Shown here: positions 31,512 through 48,138 of the stretch, one piece after another | How positions within the stretch are numbered: the first letter of the stretch is position 1 | Layout of the letters: every line of letters begins with the position of its first letter | From: Moorella humiferrea | GTDB lineage: Bacteria > Bacillota > DSM-521 > Neomoorellales > Neomoorellaceae | Assembly: GCF_039233145.1 (NCBI RefSeq) | Contig: NZ_CP136419.1 | Span: forward strand, 2,578,001 to 2,642,000 | DNA length: 64,000 bases | Direction of reading: 5' to 3' | Program-made: the position numbers and the translations under genes | The notes under the pieces: generated by a model | What the model saw: only the letters and a program-made list of their open reading frames with translations | What the model was told of the DNA's origin: nothing | The model's database searches: none

Positions 31512-31715
31512 TTATGCCCGGCCCTGTTTTAGCTCCCGTTCCCGCAATATTGTTTTGGCCCGGGCGATGCTGCGACGAACCTCACGCAAACGCATGGGAT
31601 TGTCCATCTGTCCTGTGGCCAGCTGAAAGCGCAGGTTGAAAAGTTCCTGCTTCAGCTCACCTACTTTCTGCAGCAGTTCCTCCGTGGTCAATTCCCGAAT
31701 CTCTTTAGCCTTCAT
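31512..31715 (-). CDS. rpmC: Ribosomal protein L29
   Basis: A 67-residue two-helix 50S protein at the tunnel exit: [20 protein letters not shown] and [19 protein letters not shown]. The ATG lies inside the last 11 nt of rplP, with GGTGAGG as ribosome site, so translation is coupled. Confidence 0.97.
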   Translation of the reverse strand: MKAKEIRELTTEELLQKVGELKQELFNLRFQLATGQMDNPMRLREVRRSIARAKTILRERELKQGRA

Positions 31716-32139
31716 TGACCTCACCACCCAGTTCCGACCGTTTTACAAACTTGGTTTTGATTGGCAGCTTGTGGGAGGCCAATCGCATTGCCTCGCGGGC
31801 CACTTCTTCGCTGACACCGGCCATCTCAAAAAGAATGCGACCCGGTTTTACTACGGCAACCCAGTATTCCGGCGCCCCTTTGCCGCTCCCCATGCGGGTT
31901 TCCGCAGGTTTGGCGGTAATCGGCGTGTCGGGAAAGATTTTTATCCAAACTTTGCCGCCGCGCTTGATATAACGGGTCATGGCGATACGAGCGGCCTCTA
32001 TTTGACGGCTGGTAACCCACGCGGGCTCCAGGGCCTGCAGCCCGTATTCCCCGAACTGGATCTCGTTCCCCCGGGTCGCCTTGCCTTTGGTGCCCGGCCG
32101 GTGGGGTTTACGGTATTTGACCCTTTTGGGCATTAACAT
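31705..32139 (-). CDS. rplP: Ribosomal protein L16
   Basis: 50S protein at the A-site, 144 residues: [40 protein letters not shown] and [20 protein letters not shown]-type middle (here [19 protein letters not shown]). The first ATG at 32139 fits AAGGGGG; a second ATG two codons in (MPKRVK) is also possible. Confidence 0.97.
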   Translation of the reverse strand: MLMPKRVKYRKPHRPGTKGKATRGNEIQFGEYGLQALEPAWVTSRQIEAARIAMTRYIKRGGKVWIKIFPDTPITAKPAETRMGSGKGAPEYWVAVVKPGRILFEMAGVSEEVAREAMRLASHKLPIKTKFVKRSELGGEVNEG

Positions 32140-32798
32140 TATTTGCGGCCCCCTTCCTGCACCTTGGCCCTCTCTGGTAAAACTTCGCCTTTATATATCC
32201 AAACCTTGACACCTATTTTACCATAAGTGGTACTCGCCTCAGCAAAGCCATAGTCGATGTCGGCCCGCAGGGTGTGGAGGGGGACTTTTCCCTCACTGTA
32301 CCACTCGGTCCGCGCGATCTCGGCCCCGGCCAGGCGTCCGCCGCAGGCGATTTTAATACCTAAAGCTCCCAAGCGCATGGCACGGCTGACGGCCTGCTTC
32401 ATGGCCCTCCGGAAGGCAACCCGCTTTTCCAACTGGGCGGCTATGTTCTCCGCCACCAGCTGGGCGTTGAGCTCCGGCTTTTTGATCTCAACGATGTTGA
32501 GATTGATCTGCTTGCCCGTTAAACGTTCCAGTTCCCGGCGCAAGGCCTCGACTTCGGACCCGCCCCGGCCGATGATAACCCCGGGCCTGGCGGTATTGAT
32601 AATTACCTTAACGCGATTGGCAGCCCGCTCAATTTCCACGTTGGCAATACCGGCCTGATACAGACGTTTTTTGATGAACTCGCGGATTTTCAGGTCCTCG
32701 TGGAGCAGAGCTTTATAGTCTTTATCGGCGTACCAACGGGAATCCCAATCGCGGATAATGCCCAGGCGTAGTCCCTTGGGGTGAACCTTTTGACCCAC
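32139..32798 (-). CDS. rpsC: Ribosomal protein S3
   Basis: 30S entry-tunnel protein, 219 residues. KH domain with [18 protein letters not shown] and the C-terminal domain with [20 protein letters not shown]. The start is GTG (VGQKVHPKG) after AAGGAGGACTGATTTC; the frame continues 8 codons upstream into rplV but GQKVHP is the family start. Confidence 0.98.
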   Translation of the reverse strand: MGQKVHPKGLRLGIIRDWDSRWYADKDYKALLHEDLKIREFIKKRLYQAGIANVEIERAANRVKVIINTARPGVIIGRGGSEVEALRRELERLTGKQINLNIVEIKKPELNAQLVAENIAAQLEKRVAFRRAMKQAVSRAMRLGALGIKIACGGRLAGAEIARTEWYSEGKVPLHTLRADIDYGFAEASTTYGKIGVKVWIYKGEVLPERAKVQEGGRK

Positions 32799-32802
32799 GA
32801 AA

Positions 32803-33141
32803 TCAGTCCTCCTTTTCCCCAACCACCACAGTGATATGGCTGGTCCGTTTCCGGCGGATATTGGCCCTGCCCATGGCCCGCGGCTGGTAGCGCTTGAGTG
32901 TCGGGCCTTCGTCGACGTAAGCCCGGGTCACCACCAATTCGCTGGCGTCCAAATCGTAATTATGCTCGGCATTGGCGACGGCCGACTTCAGCACTTTGGC
33001 CACCGCCCGGGCCCCCCGTTTCGGCGTCACCATTAAAATGGCCTCCGCCTCGCGGACGCTTTTGCCGCGGATCAAATCGACTACCTGGCGGACGCGCCGC
33101 GGGGAAATCCGGATGTATTTGGCTACCGCCCTTGCTTCCAT
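32803..33141 (-). CDS. rplV: Ribosomal protein L22
   Basis: Tunnel-wall protein, 112 residues. [20 protein letters not shown] and the extended loop [20 protein letters not shown] are diagnostic. 4 nt before rpsC. Confidence 0.98.
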   Translation of the reverse strand: MEARAVAKYIRISPRRVRQVVDLIRGKSVREAEAILMVTPKRGARAVAKVLKSAVANAEHNYDLDASELVVTRAYVDEGPTLKRYQPRAMGRANIRRKRTSHITVVVGEKED

Positions 33142-33152
33142 CTGTCTACCCC

Positions 33153-33437
33153 CTACTTCAGCGCTGTTGAACGCTCCGTGTGGGCGCCGTGCCCCCGGAA
33201 GACTCGCGTGGGGGCAAATTCGCCCAGCTTGTGCCCGACCATGTCTTCCGTGATATAAATCGGGACATGCTTGCGCCCGTCATGGACGGCAATGGTGTGT
33301 CCCACCATTTCCGGAAAAATTGTCGAACGGCGCGACCAGGTTTTAATAACCCGTTTCGTGCCCTTTTCGTTCATTTCGATAATTTTTTTCAGGAGCTTTT
33401 CATCACAATACGGCCCCTTTTTCAGGGAACGGCCCAT
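33153..33437 (-). CDS. rpsS: Ribosomal protein S19
   Basis: 30S head protein, 94 residues. [37 protein letters not shown] and [16 protein letters not shown]. The start ATG follows AAAGGAGGTTCCTAT; upstream codons in the same frame form the ribosome site. Confidence 0.98.
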   Translation of the reverse strand: MGRSLKKGPYCDEKLLKKIIEMNEKGTKRVIKTWSRRSTIFPEMVGHTIAVHDGRKHVPIYITEDMVGHKLGEFAPTRVFRGHGAHTERSTALK

Positions 33438-33458
33438 ATAGGAACCTCCTTTCACCCC

Positions 33459-34289
33459 TTATCCATTCCGGCGCTTGACAATCAACTTGTCACTGGGTTT
33501 GCGCTTTTTACGCGTCTTTACGCCAAGGGCCGGCTTGCCCCACGGTGTTACCGGATGTTTACGACCGACGGGAGCCTTCCCTTCACCGCCGCCATGGGGA
33601 TGGTCTACAGGATTCATAACTACGCCCCGCACCGACGGTCTGATACCCAGCCAGCGACTGCGCCCTGCCTTGCCGATGGTAATGTTTTCCCAGTCTAGAT
33701 TACCCACCTGACCGATGGTTGCCCGGCATTCCTCTTTGACCTTACGCAGCTCTCCGGAAGGAAGCCTTAAGAGGGCATAGCCGTTTTCCTTGGCCATCAG
33801 CTGGGCGCTGGTTCCGGCAGCCCTGACCATTTGCCCGCCTTTGCCGGGTTTGAGCTCGATGTTGTGCACTAGGGTGCCTACGGGAATCCTGCTCAAGGGC
33901 AGGGCATTGCCGATTTTGATGTCCGCATCCGGTCCGCTGACAACCTGATCGCCCACCCGCAGGTTTTCCGGCGCCAGGATGTAACGTTTTTCCCCGTCGG
34001 CATAACTTATCAGGGCGATGTTGGCCGAACGGTTGGGATCGTACTCGATTGTTTCCACGCGGCCGGGAATACCGTCTTTATCCCTTTTAAAGTCGATTAT
34101 TCTGTACAGGCGTTTATGTCCCCCGCCCCGGTGTCTGACGGTTAGCCTTCCCTGGTTGTTGCGCCCCCCGGTCTTCTTCAAAGGAGCCACCAGGGGTTTA
34201 TACGGTTCCACCGCAGTGATTTCTTCGAAGGTGGAAACAGTCATTTGCCGCAGGCCGGGAGATGTCGGTTTAAACTTTTTAATGCCCAT
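33459..34289 (-). CDS. rplB: Ribosomal protein L2
   Basis: Core 50S protein near the peptidyl transferase centre, 276 residues. [20 protein letters not shown] and the C-terminal [20 protein letters not shown], with the conserved histidine near the active site. Confidence 0.98.
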   Translation of the reverse strand: MGIKKFKPTSPGLRQMTVSTFEEITAVEPYKPLVAPLKKTGGRNNQGRLTVRHRGGGHKRLYRIIDFKRDKDGIPGRVETIEYDPNRSANIALISYADGEKRYILAPENLRVGDQVVSGPDADIKIGNALPLSRIPVGTLVHNIELKPGKGGQMVRAAGTSAQLMAKENGYALLRLPSGELRKVKEECRATIGQVGNLDWENITIGKAGRSRWLGIRPSVRGVVMNPVDHPHGGGEGKAPVGRKHPVTPWGKPALGVKTRKKRKPSDKLIVKRRNG

Positions 34290-34313
34290 CTTGCTTCTCT
34301 CCTTGATCTTAAG

Positions 34314-34604
34314 CTACTCCAGGCCTTCAAAGACCTTAATTTTATCGCCCGGTCTGAGGGTGACAATAGCTTTCTTCCGGTCCGGCTGACGTCCTGCGAA
34401 GCGGCCTACCCGCCGTAATTTGCCGCGATCCATTAAAGTATTAACCTTGAGGACTTTAACGTTAAACAGTTTTTCAATGGCGTTTTTGATTTCAATTTTA
34501 TTGGCGTTGCGATCAACGATAAAGGTATATTTGTTTTCGGCCATGAGGGCCGTCGATTTTTCCGTTACCAGAGGCTGGAGGATTATTTCTTCAGGTGCCC
34601 GCAT
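34314..34604 (-). CDS. rplW: Ribosomal protein L23
   Basis: Docking site for trigger factor and SRP at the exit tunnel, 96 residues: [20 protein letters not shown] and [20 protein letters not shown]. Confidence 0.98.
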   Translation of the reverse strand: MRAPEEIILQPLVTEKSTALMAENKYTFIVDRNANKIEIKNAIEKLFNVKVLKVNTLMDRGKLRRVGRFAGRQPDRKKAIVTLRPGDKIKVFEGLE

Positions 34605-34649
34605 CTAGCCGCCACCTCCTTTGTTTTGTGGGCAGGACCGTTTTTTAAA

Positions 34650-35300
34650 TTACTGGGCCACCGCCTTCTGGTCCTCCGGCAAGAGGGCCTCTTCTACCCT
34701 GGATACGGCTTCTTTAGTAATGACCAGCTTGTCGTGGGCCAGAATGTCGTAAACGTTCAGTCCCGCGGCTGGTAGCCATGTAACCCCCGGCAGGTTGCGT
34801 GCCGAAAGGGCGACGTTTTGCTCATTGCCGGCGGTAACGATAAGGGCTTTGTTGTTTACGTTCAGGGCCTTTAGTACGGCGACCATATCCTTGGTCCGGG
34901 GCTTTGTCAGTGTTAAATCCTCCAGGACAATTAGTTCGCCGTCGCGGACTTTGGCCGTCAATGCCGATTTGAGTGCCAGGCGGCGTACCTTTTTGGGTAA
35001 TTTAAAACTATAATCCCGCGGCTTGGGTCCGAAAATCACTGCACCACCGCGCCACAGGGGAGAACGAATGCTGCCGGCTCTGGCGCGGCCCGTACCCTTC
35101 TGGCGCCAGGGTTTGCGACCGCCGCCGCTGACCTCGGCCCACCCTTTGGTGGACGCCGTACCCCGTCGCCGGCTAGCCAGCTGCATAATGACCGCCTGGT
35201 GGAGAACGGCTTCATTGACCTCGCCACCGAAGACGCGGTCGTCGAGGTCGATCTCCCCGACCTGCTGGCCTAACGTATTATACACGGCTACTCTGGGCAT
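34650..35300 (-). CDS. rplD: Ribosomal protein L4
   Basis: Tunnel protein, 216 residues; in E. coli it autoregulates the S10 operon. [20 protein letters not shown] is the conserved loop reaching the tunnel; [20 protein letters not shown] follows. 4 nt after rplC. Confidence 0.98.
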   Translation of the reverse strand: MPRVAVYNTLGQQVGEIDLDDRVFGGEVNEAVLHQAVIMQLASRRRGTASTKGWAEVSGGGRKPWRQKGTGRARAGSIRSPLWRGGAVIFGPKPRDYSFKLPKKVRRLALKSALTAKVRDGELIVLEDLTLTKPRTKDMVAVLKALNVNNKALIVTAGNEQNVALSARNLPGVTWLPAAGLNVYDILAHDKLVITKEAVSRVEEALLPEDQKAVAQ

Positions 35301-35304
35301 CGCC

Positions 35305-35934
35305 TTAGCCTCCCTTAACCGAATTCTTGATAATCAACAATCCCCGGCGCGGTCCCGGTACAGAACCCTTGATCAACAGCAGGTTGCGTTCCGGATCGTT
35401 TTTAACTACCTCAAGACCAAGGACGGTAACCCTTTCTGCGCCGAGATGCCCGGGCAGCCGACGGCCTTTAAAAACACGGGCCGGACCTTTGGCCGCCAGT
35501 GACCCCGGCCGGCGATGATACTTGGAACCGTGTTCCATGGGTCCCCGGTGAAAACCGTGGCGCTTGATGCCACCGGCAAAGCCTTTACCCTTGGATATGC
35601 CCGTAACGTCGACTTTTTCGCCGGGGCTGAATATGTCGACTTTAATTTCCTGTCCTACTTGATAATTTTCGGCATCTTCCAGCCGCAGTTCCCGCACATA
35701 ACGAAAGGGGGTTACCCCTGCTTTGCTGAAATGCCCCCGCAGCGGCTTGTTAACTTTATTCTCTTTTACAGGTTCAAAGCCGACCTGCAGTGCTGCATAA
35801 CCGTCGTTTTCCACCGTCTTTTTCTGAATCACGACGCAGGGACCGGCCTGGATCACCGTCACCGGTATGGCCCTTCCGGCCTCGTCGAAAATCTGGGTCA
35901 TGCCCAGCTTTTTCCCTAAAATACCTTTGCGCAC
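35305..35934 (-). CDS. rplC: Ribosomal protein L3
   Basis: Early 50S assembly protein, 209 residues. [20 protein letters not shown], then [20 protein letters not shown] and [17 protein letters not shown]. The start is GTG with AGGGGGT upstream. Confidence 0.98.
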   Translation of the reverse strand: MRKGILGKKLGMTQIFDEAGRAIPVTVIQAGPCVVIQKKTVENDGYAALQVGFEPVKENKVNKPLRGHFSKAGVTPFRYVRELRLEDAENYQVGQEIKVDIFSPGEKVDVTGISKGKGFAGGIKRHGFHRGPMEHGSKYHRRPGSLAAKGPARVFKGRRLPGHLGAERVTVLGLEVVKNDPERNLLLIKGSVPGPRRGLLIIKNSVKGG

Positions 35935-35948
35935 CCTGTTACTACCCC

Positions 35949-36257
35949 CTACAGTTTGATCTCAATGTCAACCCCTGCCGGGAGATCCAGGCGCATCAAT
36001 GCGTCAACCGTTTTGGGCGTCGGTTCGTGAATGTCGATTAAACGCTTGTGGGTACGCATTTCAAATTGCTCCCGGGAATCTTTATTAACATGGGGTGAAC
36101 GTAGTATGGTAAAAATGGTCTTCTCCGTCGGCAGCGGGATGGGGCCGGAAACAATTGCCCCCGTGCGCCTTGCCGTCTCGACGATCTTCTGGGACGATTG
36201 GTCCAGCAGGCGGTGATCAAAGGCTTTAAGACGGATGCGGATTTTCTGCCTGGCCAT
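35949..36257 (-). CDS. rpsJ: Ribosomal protein S10
   Basis: First gene of the S10 group, 102 residues; S10 is also NusE, the antitermination partner of NusG and Nus[21 protein letters not shown] and the terminal [14 protein letters not shown] chosen after AAGGAGGGAAAACGCCC. It follows tuf by 62 nt, with a hairpin between. Confidence 0.98.
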   Translation of the reverse strand: MARQKIRIRLKAFDHRLLDQSSQKIVETARRTGAIVSGPIPLPTEKTIFTILRSPHVNKDSREQFEMRTHKRLIDIHEPTPKTVDALMRLDLPAGVDIEIKL

Positions 36258-36278
36258 TGGGCGTTTTCCCTCCTTCAT

Positions 36279-36312
36279 GGCACGGGATCAGGCAAAACGC
36301 CTGATCCCTGCC
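36279..36312 (-). other. Stem-loop between tuf (copy 1) and rpsJ
   Basis: A perfect 10-bp stem (GGGATCAGGC, arms 36284-36293 and 36299-36308) with a 5-nt loop, extended by four more pairs after a one-base bulge. No T run follows on either strand, so it is not a standard terminator. It could be a processing site or mRNA-stabilising element that sets the ratio of EF-Tu to S10 operon mRNA (inference). Confidence 0.6.
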
Positions 36313-36319
36313 AGGATAA

Positions 36320-37522
<1,203 letters not shown>

Positions 37523-37554
37523 TCTCCTTTTGCCTCCTCCTAAAAACTCTTGTA

Positions 37555-37583
37555 CCGGCCTTTAGCCAGGTGCTAAGGGCCGG
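37555..37583 (-). other. Stem-loop between fusA and tuf (copy 1)
   Basis: A 12-bp stem with one mismatch (CCGGCCCTTAGC with GCTAAAGGCCGG on minus) and a 5-nt loop. The T5 stretch is 10 nt further down, too distant for a normal terminator. With the hairpin on the other side, tuf is bracketed by two structured spacers. Confidence 0.55.
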
Positions 37584-37611
37584 TTTCGCCTTCGTATAAA
37601 TTCTTTTATGC

Positions 37612-39690
37612 TTAAGCTCCCTGGCGCTTGGCTATGATTTCCTCGGCAATGTTCTGGGGTACCTCTTCATAATGATCGAACTGCATGACGTATGTCCCCC
37701 TCCCCTGGGTACGCGACCGCAGGTCGGTGGCATAGCCAAACATTTCAGCCAGGGGTACAAAAGCGCGTATGACTTGGGCGCCGGCTCGCGGTTCCATGCC
37801 TTCCAAACGGCCGCGGCGGGCGTTCAAGTCACCGATGACGTCGCCCATGTATTCCTCCGGCACCACCACTTCCACCTTCATAATGGGTTCCAGCAGCACC
37901 GGACCGGCCTTCTTGGCGGCATCTTTAAAGGCTAAAGAACCGGCGATTTTAAAGGCCATTTCTGAAGAGTCGACTTCGTGGTAAGAACCATCCACCAGAG
38001 ATACTTTGACGTCCACCACCGGGTAACCGGCAAGAACCCCGTTGTTCATGGCTTCCTGGATGCCGGCATCTACCGCCGGTACATATTCTTTCGGCACTAC
38101 ACCGCCGACAATTTTATTCACAAATTCATAGCCCTTACCCCGTTCCTGGGGCTCCACTTCAATAACTACATGGCCGTACTGGCCGCGACCGCCCGTCTGG
38201 CGGATGAACTTGCCTTCGGCCTTAACCGGGCGGCGAATGGTTTCTTTATAGGCCACCTGGGGCCGGCCGACGTTGGCTCCCACCTTGAACTCCCGCATGA
38301 GGCGATCGACGATTATTTCCAGGTGCAACTCGCCCATACCAGAGATGATGGTCTGGCCGGTTTCCGGGTCGGTGTGTATTTTAAAGGTAGGGTCTTCTTC
38401 GGCCAGCTTCTGCAATGCCGTACTCAACTTTTCTTGATCGGCCTTTGTCTTGGGTTCAATGGCCACGGAGATTACGGGTTCTGGAAACTCCATGGATTCC
38501 AGGATAATAGGATGCTGTTCATCACACAGGGTATCGCCCGTAGTCGTCTCCTTCAGCCCTACGGCCGCGGCAATATCACCGGCGTAGGCCTCGTCGACTT
38601 CCTCACGATGATTGGCATGCATGCGCAAGATCCGGCCGATGCGCTCCCGGCGCCCCTTGGTGGAATTGTATACATAAGAACCGGATTTTATCGTGCCGGA
38701 ATAGACCCGGAAAAAGGTCAGCTTGCCCACGTAAGGATCGGCCATGATTTTAAACGCCAGGGCGGCAAAGGGCTCGTTATCGCTGGAGTGGCGTTCGTCT
38801 TCCGCACCCGTTTCCGGATCAATGCCGTGGATTGCCGGTATATCCGTCGGCGCCGGCAAGAAATCTACCACCGCATCCAGCAGCGGCTGGACGCCTTTAT
38901 TTTTAAAGGAAGAACCACAGAGTACCGGGACCATTTTCACGGCGATGGTCGCCTTGCGAATACCGGCCTTGATCTCTTCTTCCGTCAGTTCTTCGCCTTC
39001 AAGGTATTTAACCATTAACTCTTCGTCGCTTTCGGCGACGGCTTCCAACAGCTTTTCCCGATATTCGCGCACTAGGTCTTCCATATCCGCCGGAATGGGC
39101 CCTTCTTCGATAACCGTCCCTAGCTCGTCGGGAAAATAAAGGGCCTTCATTCTAATCAAATCTACCATGCCGCGGAAGTTTTCCTCGGCGCCGATGGGCA
39201 GCTGAATGGGTACCGGGTTTGCACCCAGACGCTCGGCGATCATCTTGACGCCCCGGAAGAAATCGGCACCAACGCGGTCCATTTTATTAATATAAGCAAT
39301 CCGGGGAACACCGTATTTATCTGCCTGTCGCCATACCGTTTCCGACTGGGGTTCGACCCCGCCTACGGAGCAGAACACGGCAATGGCGCCATCGAGGACG
39401 CGCAGGGAGCGTTCTACTTCCACCGTAAAATCCACGTGCCCAGGCGTGTCAATAATGTTGATGCGATGGTCACGCCAAAAGCACGTTGTGGCGGCGGAGG
39501 TAATGGTAATACCCCGTTCCTGTTCCTGAACCATCCAGTCCATCGTGGCATTGCCGTCGTGGACTTCTCCTAAGCGATGCACGCGGCCGGTGTAAAATAA
39601 AATCCTCTCGGTGGTAGTGGTCTTACCGGCATCGATGTGGGCCATGATGCCGATGTTACGGGTTTTTTCTAATGGGTATTCCCTTGCCAT
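37612..39690 (-). CDS. fusA: Elongation factor G
   Basis: Translocase GTPase, 692 residues. G1 [19 protein letters not shown], switch [15 protein letters not shown]3 [10 protein letters not shown]4 [10 protein letters not shown]; domains II-V follow, with [14 protein letters not shown] in domain IV. In the str group between rpsG and tuf. Confidence 0.99.
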   Translation of the reverse strand: MAREYPLEKTRNIGIMAHIDAGKTTTTERILFYTGRVHRLGEVHDGNATMDWMVQEQERGITITSAATTCFWRDHRINIIDTPGHVDFTVEVERSLRVLDGAIAVFCSVGGVEPQSETVWRQADKYGVPRIAYINKMDRVGADFFRGVKMIAERLGANPVPIQLPIGAEENFRGMVDLIRMKALYFPDELGTVIEEGPIPADMEDLVREYREKLLEAVAESDEELMVKYLEGEELTEEEIKAGIRKATIAVKMVPVLCGSSFKNKGVQPLLDAVVDFLPAPTDIPAIHGIDPETGAEDERHSSDNEPFAALAFKIMADPYVGKLTFFRVYSGTIKSGSYVYNSTKGRRERIGRILRMHANHREEVDEAYAGDIAAAVGLKETTTGDTLCDEQHPIILESMEFPEPVISVAIEPKTKADQEKLSTALQKLAEEDPTFKIHTDPETGQTIISGMGELHLEIIVDRLMREFKVGANVGRPQVAYKETIRRPVKAEGKFIRQTGGRGQYGHVVIEVEPQERGKGYEFVNKIVGGVVPKEYVPAVDAGIQEAMNNGVLAGYPVVDVKVSLVDGSYHEVDSSEMAFKIAGSLAFKDAAKKAGPVLLEPIMKVEVVVPEEYMGDVIGDLNARRGRLEGMEPRAGAQVIRAFVPLAEMFGYATDLRSRTQGRGTYVMQFDHYEEVPQNIAEEIIAKRQGA

Positions 39691-39780
39691 ATGGTTTCTT
39701 CCCTTCTATCAATCAGGTTTCAGGTACCGGTGGCCGCCGTGAGGCGCGGCCCCCAGTTCCTGGGCCCCTGACCCCCACGC

Positions 39781-40254
<474 letters not shown>

Positions 40255-40270
40255 TTATCCCCCCTTACCA

Positions 40271-40645
40271 CTACTTTTTGGGCCGTTTGGCCCCGTATTT
40301 GGAGCGGCCCTGGTTGCGGTTCTGAACGCCGGCAGCATCGAGGGCTCCCCTGATTATATGATACCTGACACCGGGCAAATCCTTCACCCTGCCCCCTCGT
40401 ACCAGGACCACCGAGTGTTCCTGTAGATTGTGGCCTATTCCGGGGATGTAGGCGGTTACCTCAATGCCGTTGGTGAGGCGCACCCTGGCGACTTTGCGCA
40501 GGGCCGAATTGGGTTTTTTAGGCGTCGTGGTATAGACGCGGGTACATACCCCCCGTTTTTGCGGACATTCCTTTAAGGCGGGGGCCGTCGACTTTTTTAC
40601 GACCTTTTCCCGCGCCTCCCGTACCAGCTGCTGGATTGTCGGCAC
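40271..40645 (-). CDS. rpsL: Ribosomal protein S12
   Basis: Decoding-centre protein, 124 residues, target of streptomycin resistance changes. [37 protein letters not shown] (Lys at the streptomycin-sensitive position) and [20 protein letters not shown]. The start is GTG at 40645 after AAGGAGGTGGAAGGA; an earlier GTG overlaps this site. Confidence 0.98.
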   Translation of the reverse strand: MPTIQQLVREAREKVVKKSTAPALKECPQKRGVCTRVYTTTPKKPNSALRKVARVRLTNGIEVTAYIPGIGHNLQEHSVVLVRGGRVKDLPGVRYHIIRGALDAAGVQNRNQGRSKYGAKRPKK

Positions 40646-40666
40646 TCCTTCCACCTCCTTCCCCGG

Positions 40667-40918
40667 TTATTCTTCCAGGATGACGGCTGAGGCCGAGCCC
40701 ACTTCAATGCCGCAGGTCCGGCCCAGCTCTTTCATGGAATCTACTTCTATTATTTCCACACCCCGGGCGCGACATAGCTCACGTAGCGGCCCGGTGACGT
40801 GGGGCTCGGCATCCCTGGCAATATAGACCACCCGGGCTGTCCCCTTCATTACCGCCTTGGTGACCTGCTTGGTGCCGACTACCTTCTTTTTGGCCACCCG
40901 CAAACGCTCATAGGACAT
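40667..40918 (-). CDS. L7Ae-family kink-turn-binding protein (YbxF/L7Ae-like)
   Basis: An 83-residue protein of the L7Ae/L30e/Gadd45 fold, which binds k-turn RNA in known bacterial members. GTKQVTKAVMKGTARVVYIA, PLRELCRARGVEIIEVDSM and GRTCGIEVGSASAVIL are characteristic. Lies between rpoC and rpsL as in Bacillus (ybxF). The ATG (MSYERL) follows GGGGGG; an upstream in-frame start is less likely. Its role on the ribosome is unsettled. Confidence 0.92.
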   Translation of the reverse strand: MSYERLRVAKKKVVGTKQVTKAVMKGTARVVYIARDAEPHVTGPLRELCRARGVEIIEVDSMKELGRTCGIEVGSASAVILEE

Positions 40919-40956
40919 AATACAACCCCCCTGGGCAGTCACACTTTTTTATACTA

Positions 40957-44457
<3,501 letters not shown>

Positions 44458-44460
44458 TAT

Positions 44461-47400
44461 TTATTCCTGCCCCCCTTCATATTTGCCTCCCCGGAGGCCG
44501 ACCCGGGGCTTTATGGGTGCAAAATCGTCGTCCAGCTCGGCGTCGTCAACCTCCAACTCCTCAAAGGCGTCGGCATCGAGTTCAACGGGTTCAAAGTCAA
44601 TATCTTCTTCTTCCTCTTCCCCGTTTTCACCGTTTTCCTCAGGTTCCGTTTCAGGCCGCCCTTGAATTTCGAGGCCTAAATCAGGCACCGTTTCTACCCC
44701 GTCGTCATCGTCTTCTTTAATCTCGATCTCCTCGTTTTCCTCGGACAGGACCTTCACATCCAACCCCAGGCTCTGGAGTTCTTTAATCAATACCTTAAAG
44801 GATTCCGGCACTCCGGGTTCGGGAACGTTTTCCCCTTTCACAATGGCCTCGTAGGTTTTTACGCGACCAACAACGTCGTCGGATTTCACCGTTAAAATCT
44901 CCTGCAGGGTGTAAGCGGCGCCGTAGGCTTCCAGAGCCCAAACTTCCATCTCGCCAAAGCGCTGGCCGCCGAACTGGGCTTTGCCTCCCAGGGGTTGCTG
45001 GGTGACCAAGGAATAGGGCCCTGTGGAACGGGCATGGATTTTATCGTCTACGAGATGGGCCAGCTTCAACATGTACATGTAGCCTACGGTAATGGGCCGG
45101 TCGAAGGGTTCGCCGGTACGGCCGTCGTAGAGGATGGTTTTACCGTCCTCGGGCAACCCCGCCTCGCGCAGCTTGGCTTTGATTTCTTCCTCCGACGCCC
45201 CGTCGAAAACCGGCGTAGCCACATGAATCCCCAGGGCTTTGGCAGCCCAGCCAAGGTGTGTTTCTAAAATCTGGCCGAGATTCATTCGCGACGGAACGCC
45301 CAGGGGATTCAAAACAATTTCAATAGGTGTACCGTCGGGGAGAAACGGCATGTCTTCTTCCGGCAGAATACGAGAAATAACGCCTTTATTACCGTGACGG
45401 CCGGCCATCTTATCGCCCACGGAAATTTTCCTTTTTTGGGCCACATAAACCCGTACCAGCTCGTTCACTCCCGGAGCCAGCTCGTCGCCGTTTTCCCGGG
45501 AAAAAACTTTAACGTCGACGACAATACCCGATTCCCCATGGGGTACGCGCAGGGAAGTATCCCGTACTTCCCGGGCTTTTTCCCCAAAGATGGCCCGTAG
45601 CAGTCGCTCTTCGGCCGTCAACTCCGTTTCTCCTTTGGGGGTTACCTTTCCGACCAGGATGTCGCCCGGCCGCACCTCGGCACCGATGCGAATAATACCC
45701 CGCTCGTCCAGGTCTTTCAAAACGTCCTCGCTGACGTTGGGGATGTCGCGGGTTATCTCCTCCGGTCCCAGTTTGGTATCGCGGGCGTCGCATTCATATT
45801 CTTCAATATGAATCGAGGTAAAGACGTCTTCTTTGACCAGCTTTTCGCTGATAAGAATGGCGTCTTCATAGTTGTAACCTTCCCAGGTCATAAAGGCGAC
45901 TAAAATGTTGCGTCCAAGGGCCAATTCACCGTGGTCCGTTGAAGGGCCGTCGGCTATGGGCTGGCCGGCCGTTACCCTTTCTCCCTTTTTAACTATGGGT
46001 CTCTGGTTTATGCACGTTCCCTGGTTGGAACGGACAAATTTTTGTAAGCGATAGGTGTCCAGGGTGCCGTCATCGTTGCGTACGACGATCTCCCTGGACG
46101 TAACCCTATCCACTGTACCACTTTTACGGGCCAGCACCACCGCCCCGGAATCCCGGGCCGCCCGCCATTCGACACCGGTTCCTACAAGGGGTGCTTCGGT
46201 ACGTAAAAGGGGTACGGCCTGACGCTGCATGTTGGCGCCCATAAGGGCGCGGTTGGCGTCGTCATGCTCCAGGAAGGGTATGAGGGCCGTGGCCACGCTG
46301 ACCATCTGTTTGGGAGAAACGTCCATATAGTCAACGCGCTCGGCCGGAACCACCACGATTTCCCCCGCATGGCGGGCATTAACCCTTTTTTCTATAAAGC
46401 GACCTTCTTCATCCAAAGGGGCGTTCGCCTGGGCGATGACGTACTTGTCCTCTTCATCGGCAGTCAGGTAGTGGATTTCATTGGTGACGACGCCCCTCTC
46501 TTTATCCACCCGGCGATAAGGAGTTTCAATGAATCCGAACTCGTTTATCCTTGCATAGGTGCTTAAAGAGCCAATCAGGCCGATATTCGGTCCTTCCGGC
46601 GTTTCAATGGGACACATGCGGCCGTAGTGGGAAGTATGTACGTCCCGCACCTCAAAACCCGCTCGTTCCCTGGACAAACCGCCGGGACCTAAAGCCGAAA
46701 GCCTTCTTTTATGGGTCAGCTCGGCCAGAGGATTGGTTTGATCCATAAACTGGGAAAGCTGGCTGGAACCAAAAAATTCTTTGATGGCCGCCACAACCGG
46801 ACGGATGTTAATTAAAACCTGGGGGGTAATGGCCTCGGCATCCTGAATGGTCATCCGTTCCCTTACCACCCGTTCCATGCGGGCAAGGCCGATCCGGAAC
46901 TGGTTCTGGAGGAGCTCGCCAACGGAACGCAGTCTCCTGTTGCCGAGGTGATCGATATCGTCGGGTTTTACTTCGCCGTCCATCAGACGCAACAGGTATT
47001 TAATGGCGTGAATAATGTCTTCCTTGGTAAGGCAGCGGATGTATTCCTGCCGCCCGTTGACCTCCTGGGTCAAAATACCGTGGCCCAGTTTTTTGTTGAG
47101 CTTATAGCGGCCGACGTTGCCGAGGTCGTAACGCTTGGGATCAAAAAACAGGGATTCCAAGAGGGTCCTGGCACTTTCAACCGTCGGGGGCTCGCCCGGA
47201 CGTAGACGTTTATAGATCTCTACCAGGGCTTCTTCTTCCGAATCGGTATTATCCTTTTCCAGGGTGTTCTGGATACGGGCATCAAAGTCAAAAAGTTCCA
47301 GGATACGGGCATTAGTGCTATAACCAACGGCCCGGAGGAGAACGGTCGCCGGAATTTTGCGCGTACGATCGATGCGCACATAAATGCTCTCTGTATTATC

Positions 47401-47916
47401 AGTTTCAAATTCCAGCCAGGCGCCGCGGTTGGGGATAAGGGTGGCCCCGTAAATTTTAGCACCGTTGGCGTCGATAGTTTCCGTATAATAAACCCCGGGC
47501 GAACGGACAAGCTGGCTGACTATGACTCTTTCGGCGCCGTTAATAATAAAGGTGCCCTTTTCCGTCATCAGGGGGAAATCCCCCATGAAGACTTCCTGTT
47601 CCTTTACTTCTCCCGTTTCTTTATTAATTAAGCGCACCTTAACCCGCAGGGGGGCGGCGTAGGTCATATCCCGTTCTTTGCACTCTTCCTGGGTATATTT
47701 GGGTTCACCCAGGGAATAATCGATGAATTCCAGGACCAGGTTGCCGGTAAAATCCTGGATGGGTGAAATGTCATGTAAAATTTCCCGTAAACCTTCATCA
47801 ATAAACCACTGGTAGGAGTTGCGCTGGATCTCGATCAGGTTGGGCAACTCAAGGGTTTCCCTTATTTTGCCAAAGGTCCAGCGTTCCCTGGTCCCGACTT
47901 TAAGCGGATAGGCCAA
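44461..47916 (-). CDS. rpoB: RNA polymerase beta subunit with long acidic C-terminal tail
   Basis: 1151 residues. The rifampicin-binding region reads [20 protein letters not shown], then [11 protein letters not shown]. After the usual core end ([14 protein letters not shown]) the last 93 residues are a strongly acidic, low-complexity tail (for example [20 protein letters not shown]), longer than what I recall for Bacillus. The start is TTG after AGGGGGGAACAGAG. A leader of about 130 nt, with a hairpin at 47941-47971, lies between the promoter and the gene. Confidence 0.98.
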   Translation of the reverse strand: MAYPLKVGTRERWTFGKIRETLELPNLIEIQRNSYQWFIDEGLREILHDISPIQDFTGNLVLEFIDYSLGEPKYTQEECKERDMTYAAPLRVKVRLINKETGEVKEQEVFMGDFPLMTEKGTFIINGAERVIVSQLVRSPGVYYTETIDANGAKIYGATLIPNRGAWLEFETDNTESIYVRIDRTRKIPATVLLRAVGYSTNARILELFDFDARIQNTLEKDNTDSEEEALVEIYKRLRPGEPPTVESARTLLESLFFDPKRYDLGNVGRYKLNKKLGHGILTQEVNGRQEYIRCLTKEDIIHAIKYLLRLMDGEVKPDDIDHLGNRRLRSVGELLQNQFRIGLARMERVVRERMTIQDAEAITPQVLINIRPVVAAIKEFFGSSQLSQFMDQTNPLAELTHKRRLSALGPGGLSRERAGFEVRDVHTSHYGRMCPIETPEGPNIGLIGSLSTYARINEFGFIETPYRRVDKERGVVTNEIHYLTADEEDKYVIAQANAPLDEEGRFIEKRVNARHAGEIVVVPAERVDYMDVSPKQMVSVATALIPFLEHDDANRALMGANMQRQAVPLLRTEAPLVGTGVEWRAARDSGAVVLARKSGTVDRVTSREIVVRNDDGTLDTYRLQKFVRSNQGTCINQRPIVKKGERVTAGQPIADGPSTDHGELALGRNILVAFMTWEGYNYEDAILISEKLVKEDVFTSIHIEEYECDARDTKLGPEEITRDIPNVSEDVLKDLDERGIIRIGAEVRPGDILVGKVTPKGETELTAEERLLRAIFGEKAREVRDTSLRVPHGESGIVVDVKVFSRENGDELAPGVNELVRVYVAQKRKISVGDKMAGRHGNKGVISRILPEEDMPFLPDGTPIEIVLNPLGVPSRMNLGQILETHLGWAAKALGIHVATPVFDGASEEEIKAKLREAGLPEDGKTILYDGRTGEPFDRPITVGYMYMLKLAHLVDDKIHARSTGPYSLVTQQPLGGKAQFGGQRFGEMEVWALEAYGAAYTLQEILTVKSDDVVGRVKTYEAIVKGENVPEPGVPESFKVLIKELQSLGLDVKVLSEENEEIEIKEDDDDGVETVPDLGLEIQGRPETEPEENGENGEEEEEDIDFEPVELDADAFEELEVDDAELDDDFAPIKPRVGLRGGKYEGGQE

Positions 47917-47940
47917 CTCTGTTCCCCCCTACAAGAAATT

Positions 47941-47971
47941 CAAAAGCAAGGTAATAAAAACCTCGCTTTTG
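47941..47971 (-). other. Hairpin in the rpoB leader
   Basis: On minus CAAAAGCGAGG, a 9-nt loop, then CCTTGCTTTTG: 11 positions with one mismatch. There is no T run after it. It lies just before the ribosome site of rpoB, so it could affect initiation or mRNA stability (inference). Confidence 0.5.
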
Positions 47972-48052
47972 CCCTTTTAGGTTTCCTGCTTCCTATTATT
48001 GCCGTTCGTGATAACCCTTAATCATCTATCGGCGAATTAATGGCATTTTGTT

Positions 48053-48081
48053 ATGCTATCATAAACCGCGATGAATGTCAA
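48053..48081 (-). promoter_or_regulatory. Strong promoter of rpoB-rpoC and downstream genes
   Basis: TTGACA (48081-48076) and TAGCAT (48058-48053), spacer 17 bp. It stands right after the terminator of rplJ-rplL. Confidence 0.88.
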
Positions 48082-48085
48082 GAAT

Positions 48086-48118
48086 AAAATATTAGCCGGG
48101 GCAAGAATGTCCCCGGCT
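48086..48118 (-). terminator. Terminator/attenuator between rplL and rpoB
   Basis: On minus AGCCGGGG, a 9-nt loop, CCCCGGCT, then AATATTTTATT. The T run is interrupted, so it may only reduce read-through from rplJL into rpoBC, as seen in other bacteria. Confidence 0.8.
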
Positions 48119-48138
48119 TTGCATTATAGAATAAACGC

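Noticed and set aside
37978-39018. Long open frame on plus (346 codons) opposite fusA
   Set aside because: It is fully antisense to a certain gene, has no ribosome site or recognisable domain, and results from codon bias in GC-rich coding DNA. The same holds for long plus frames opposite rpoC (41359-42390) and rplK-nusG (49972-51099).
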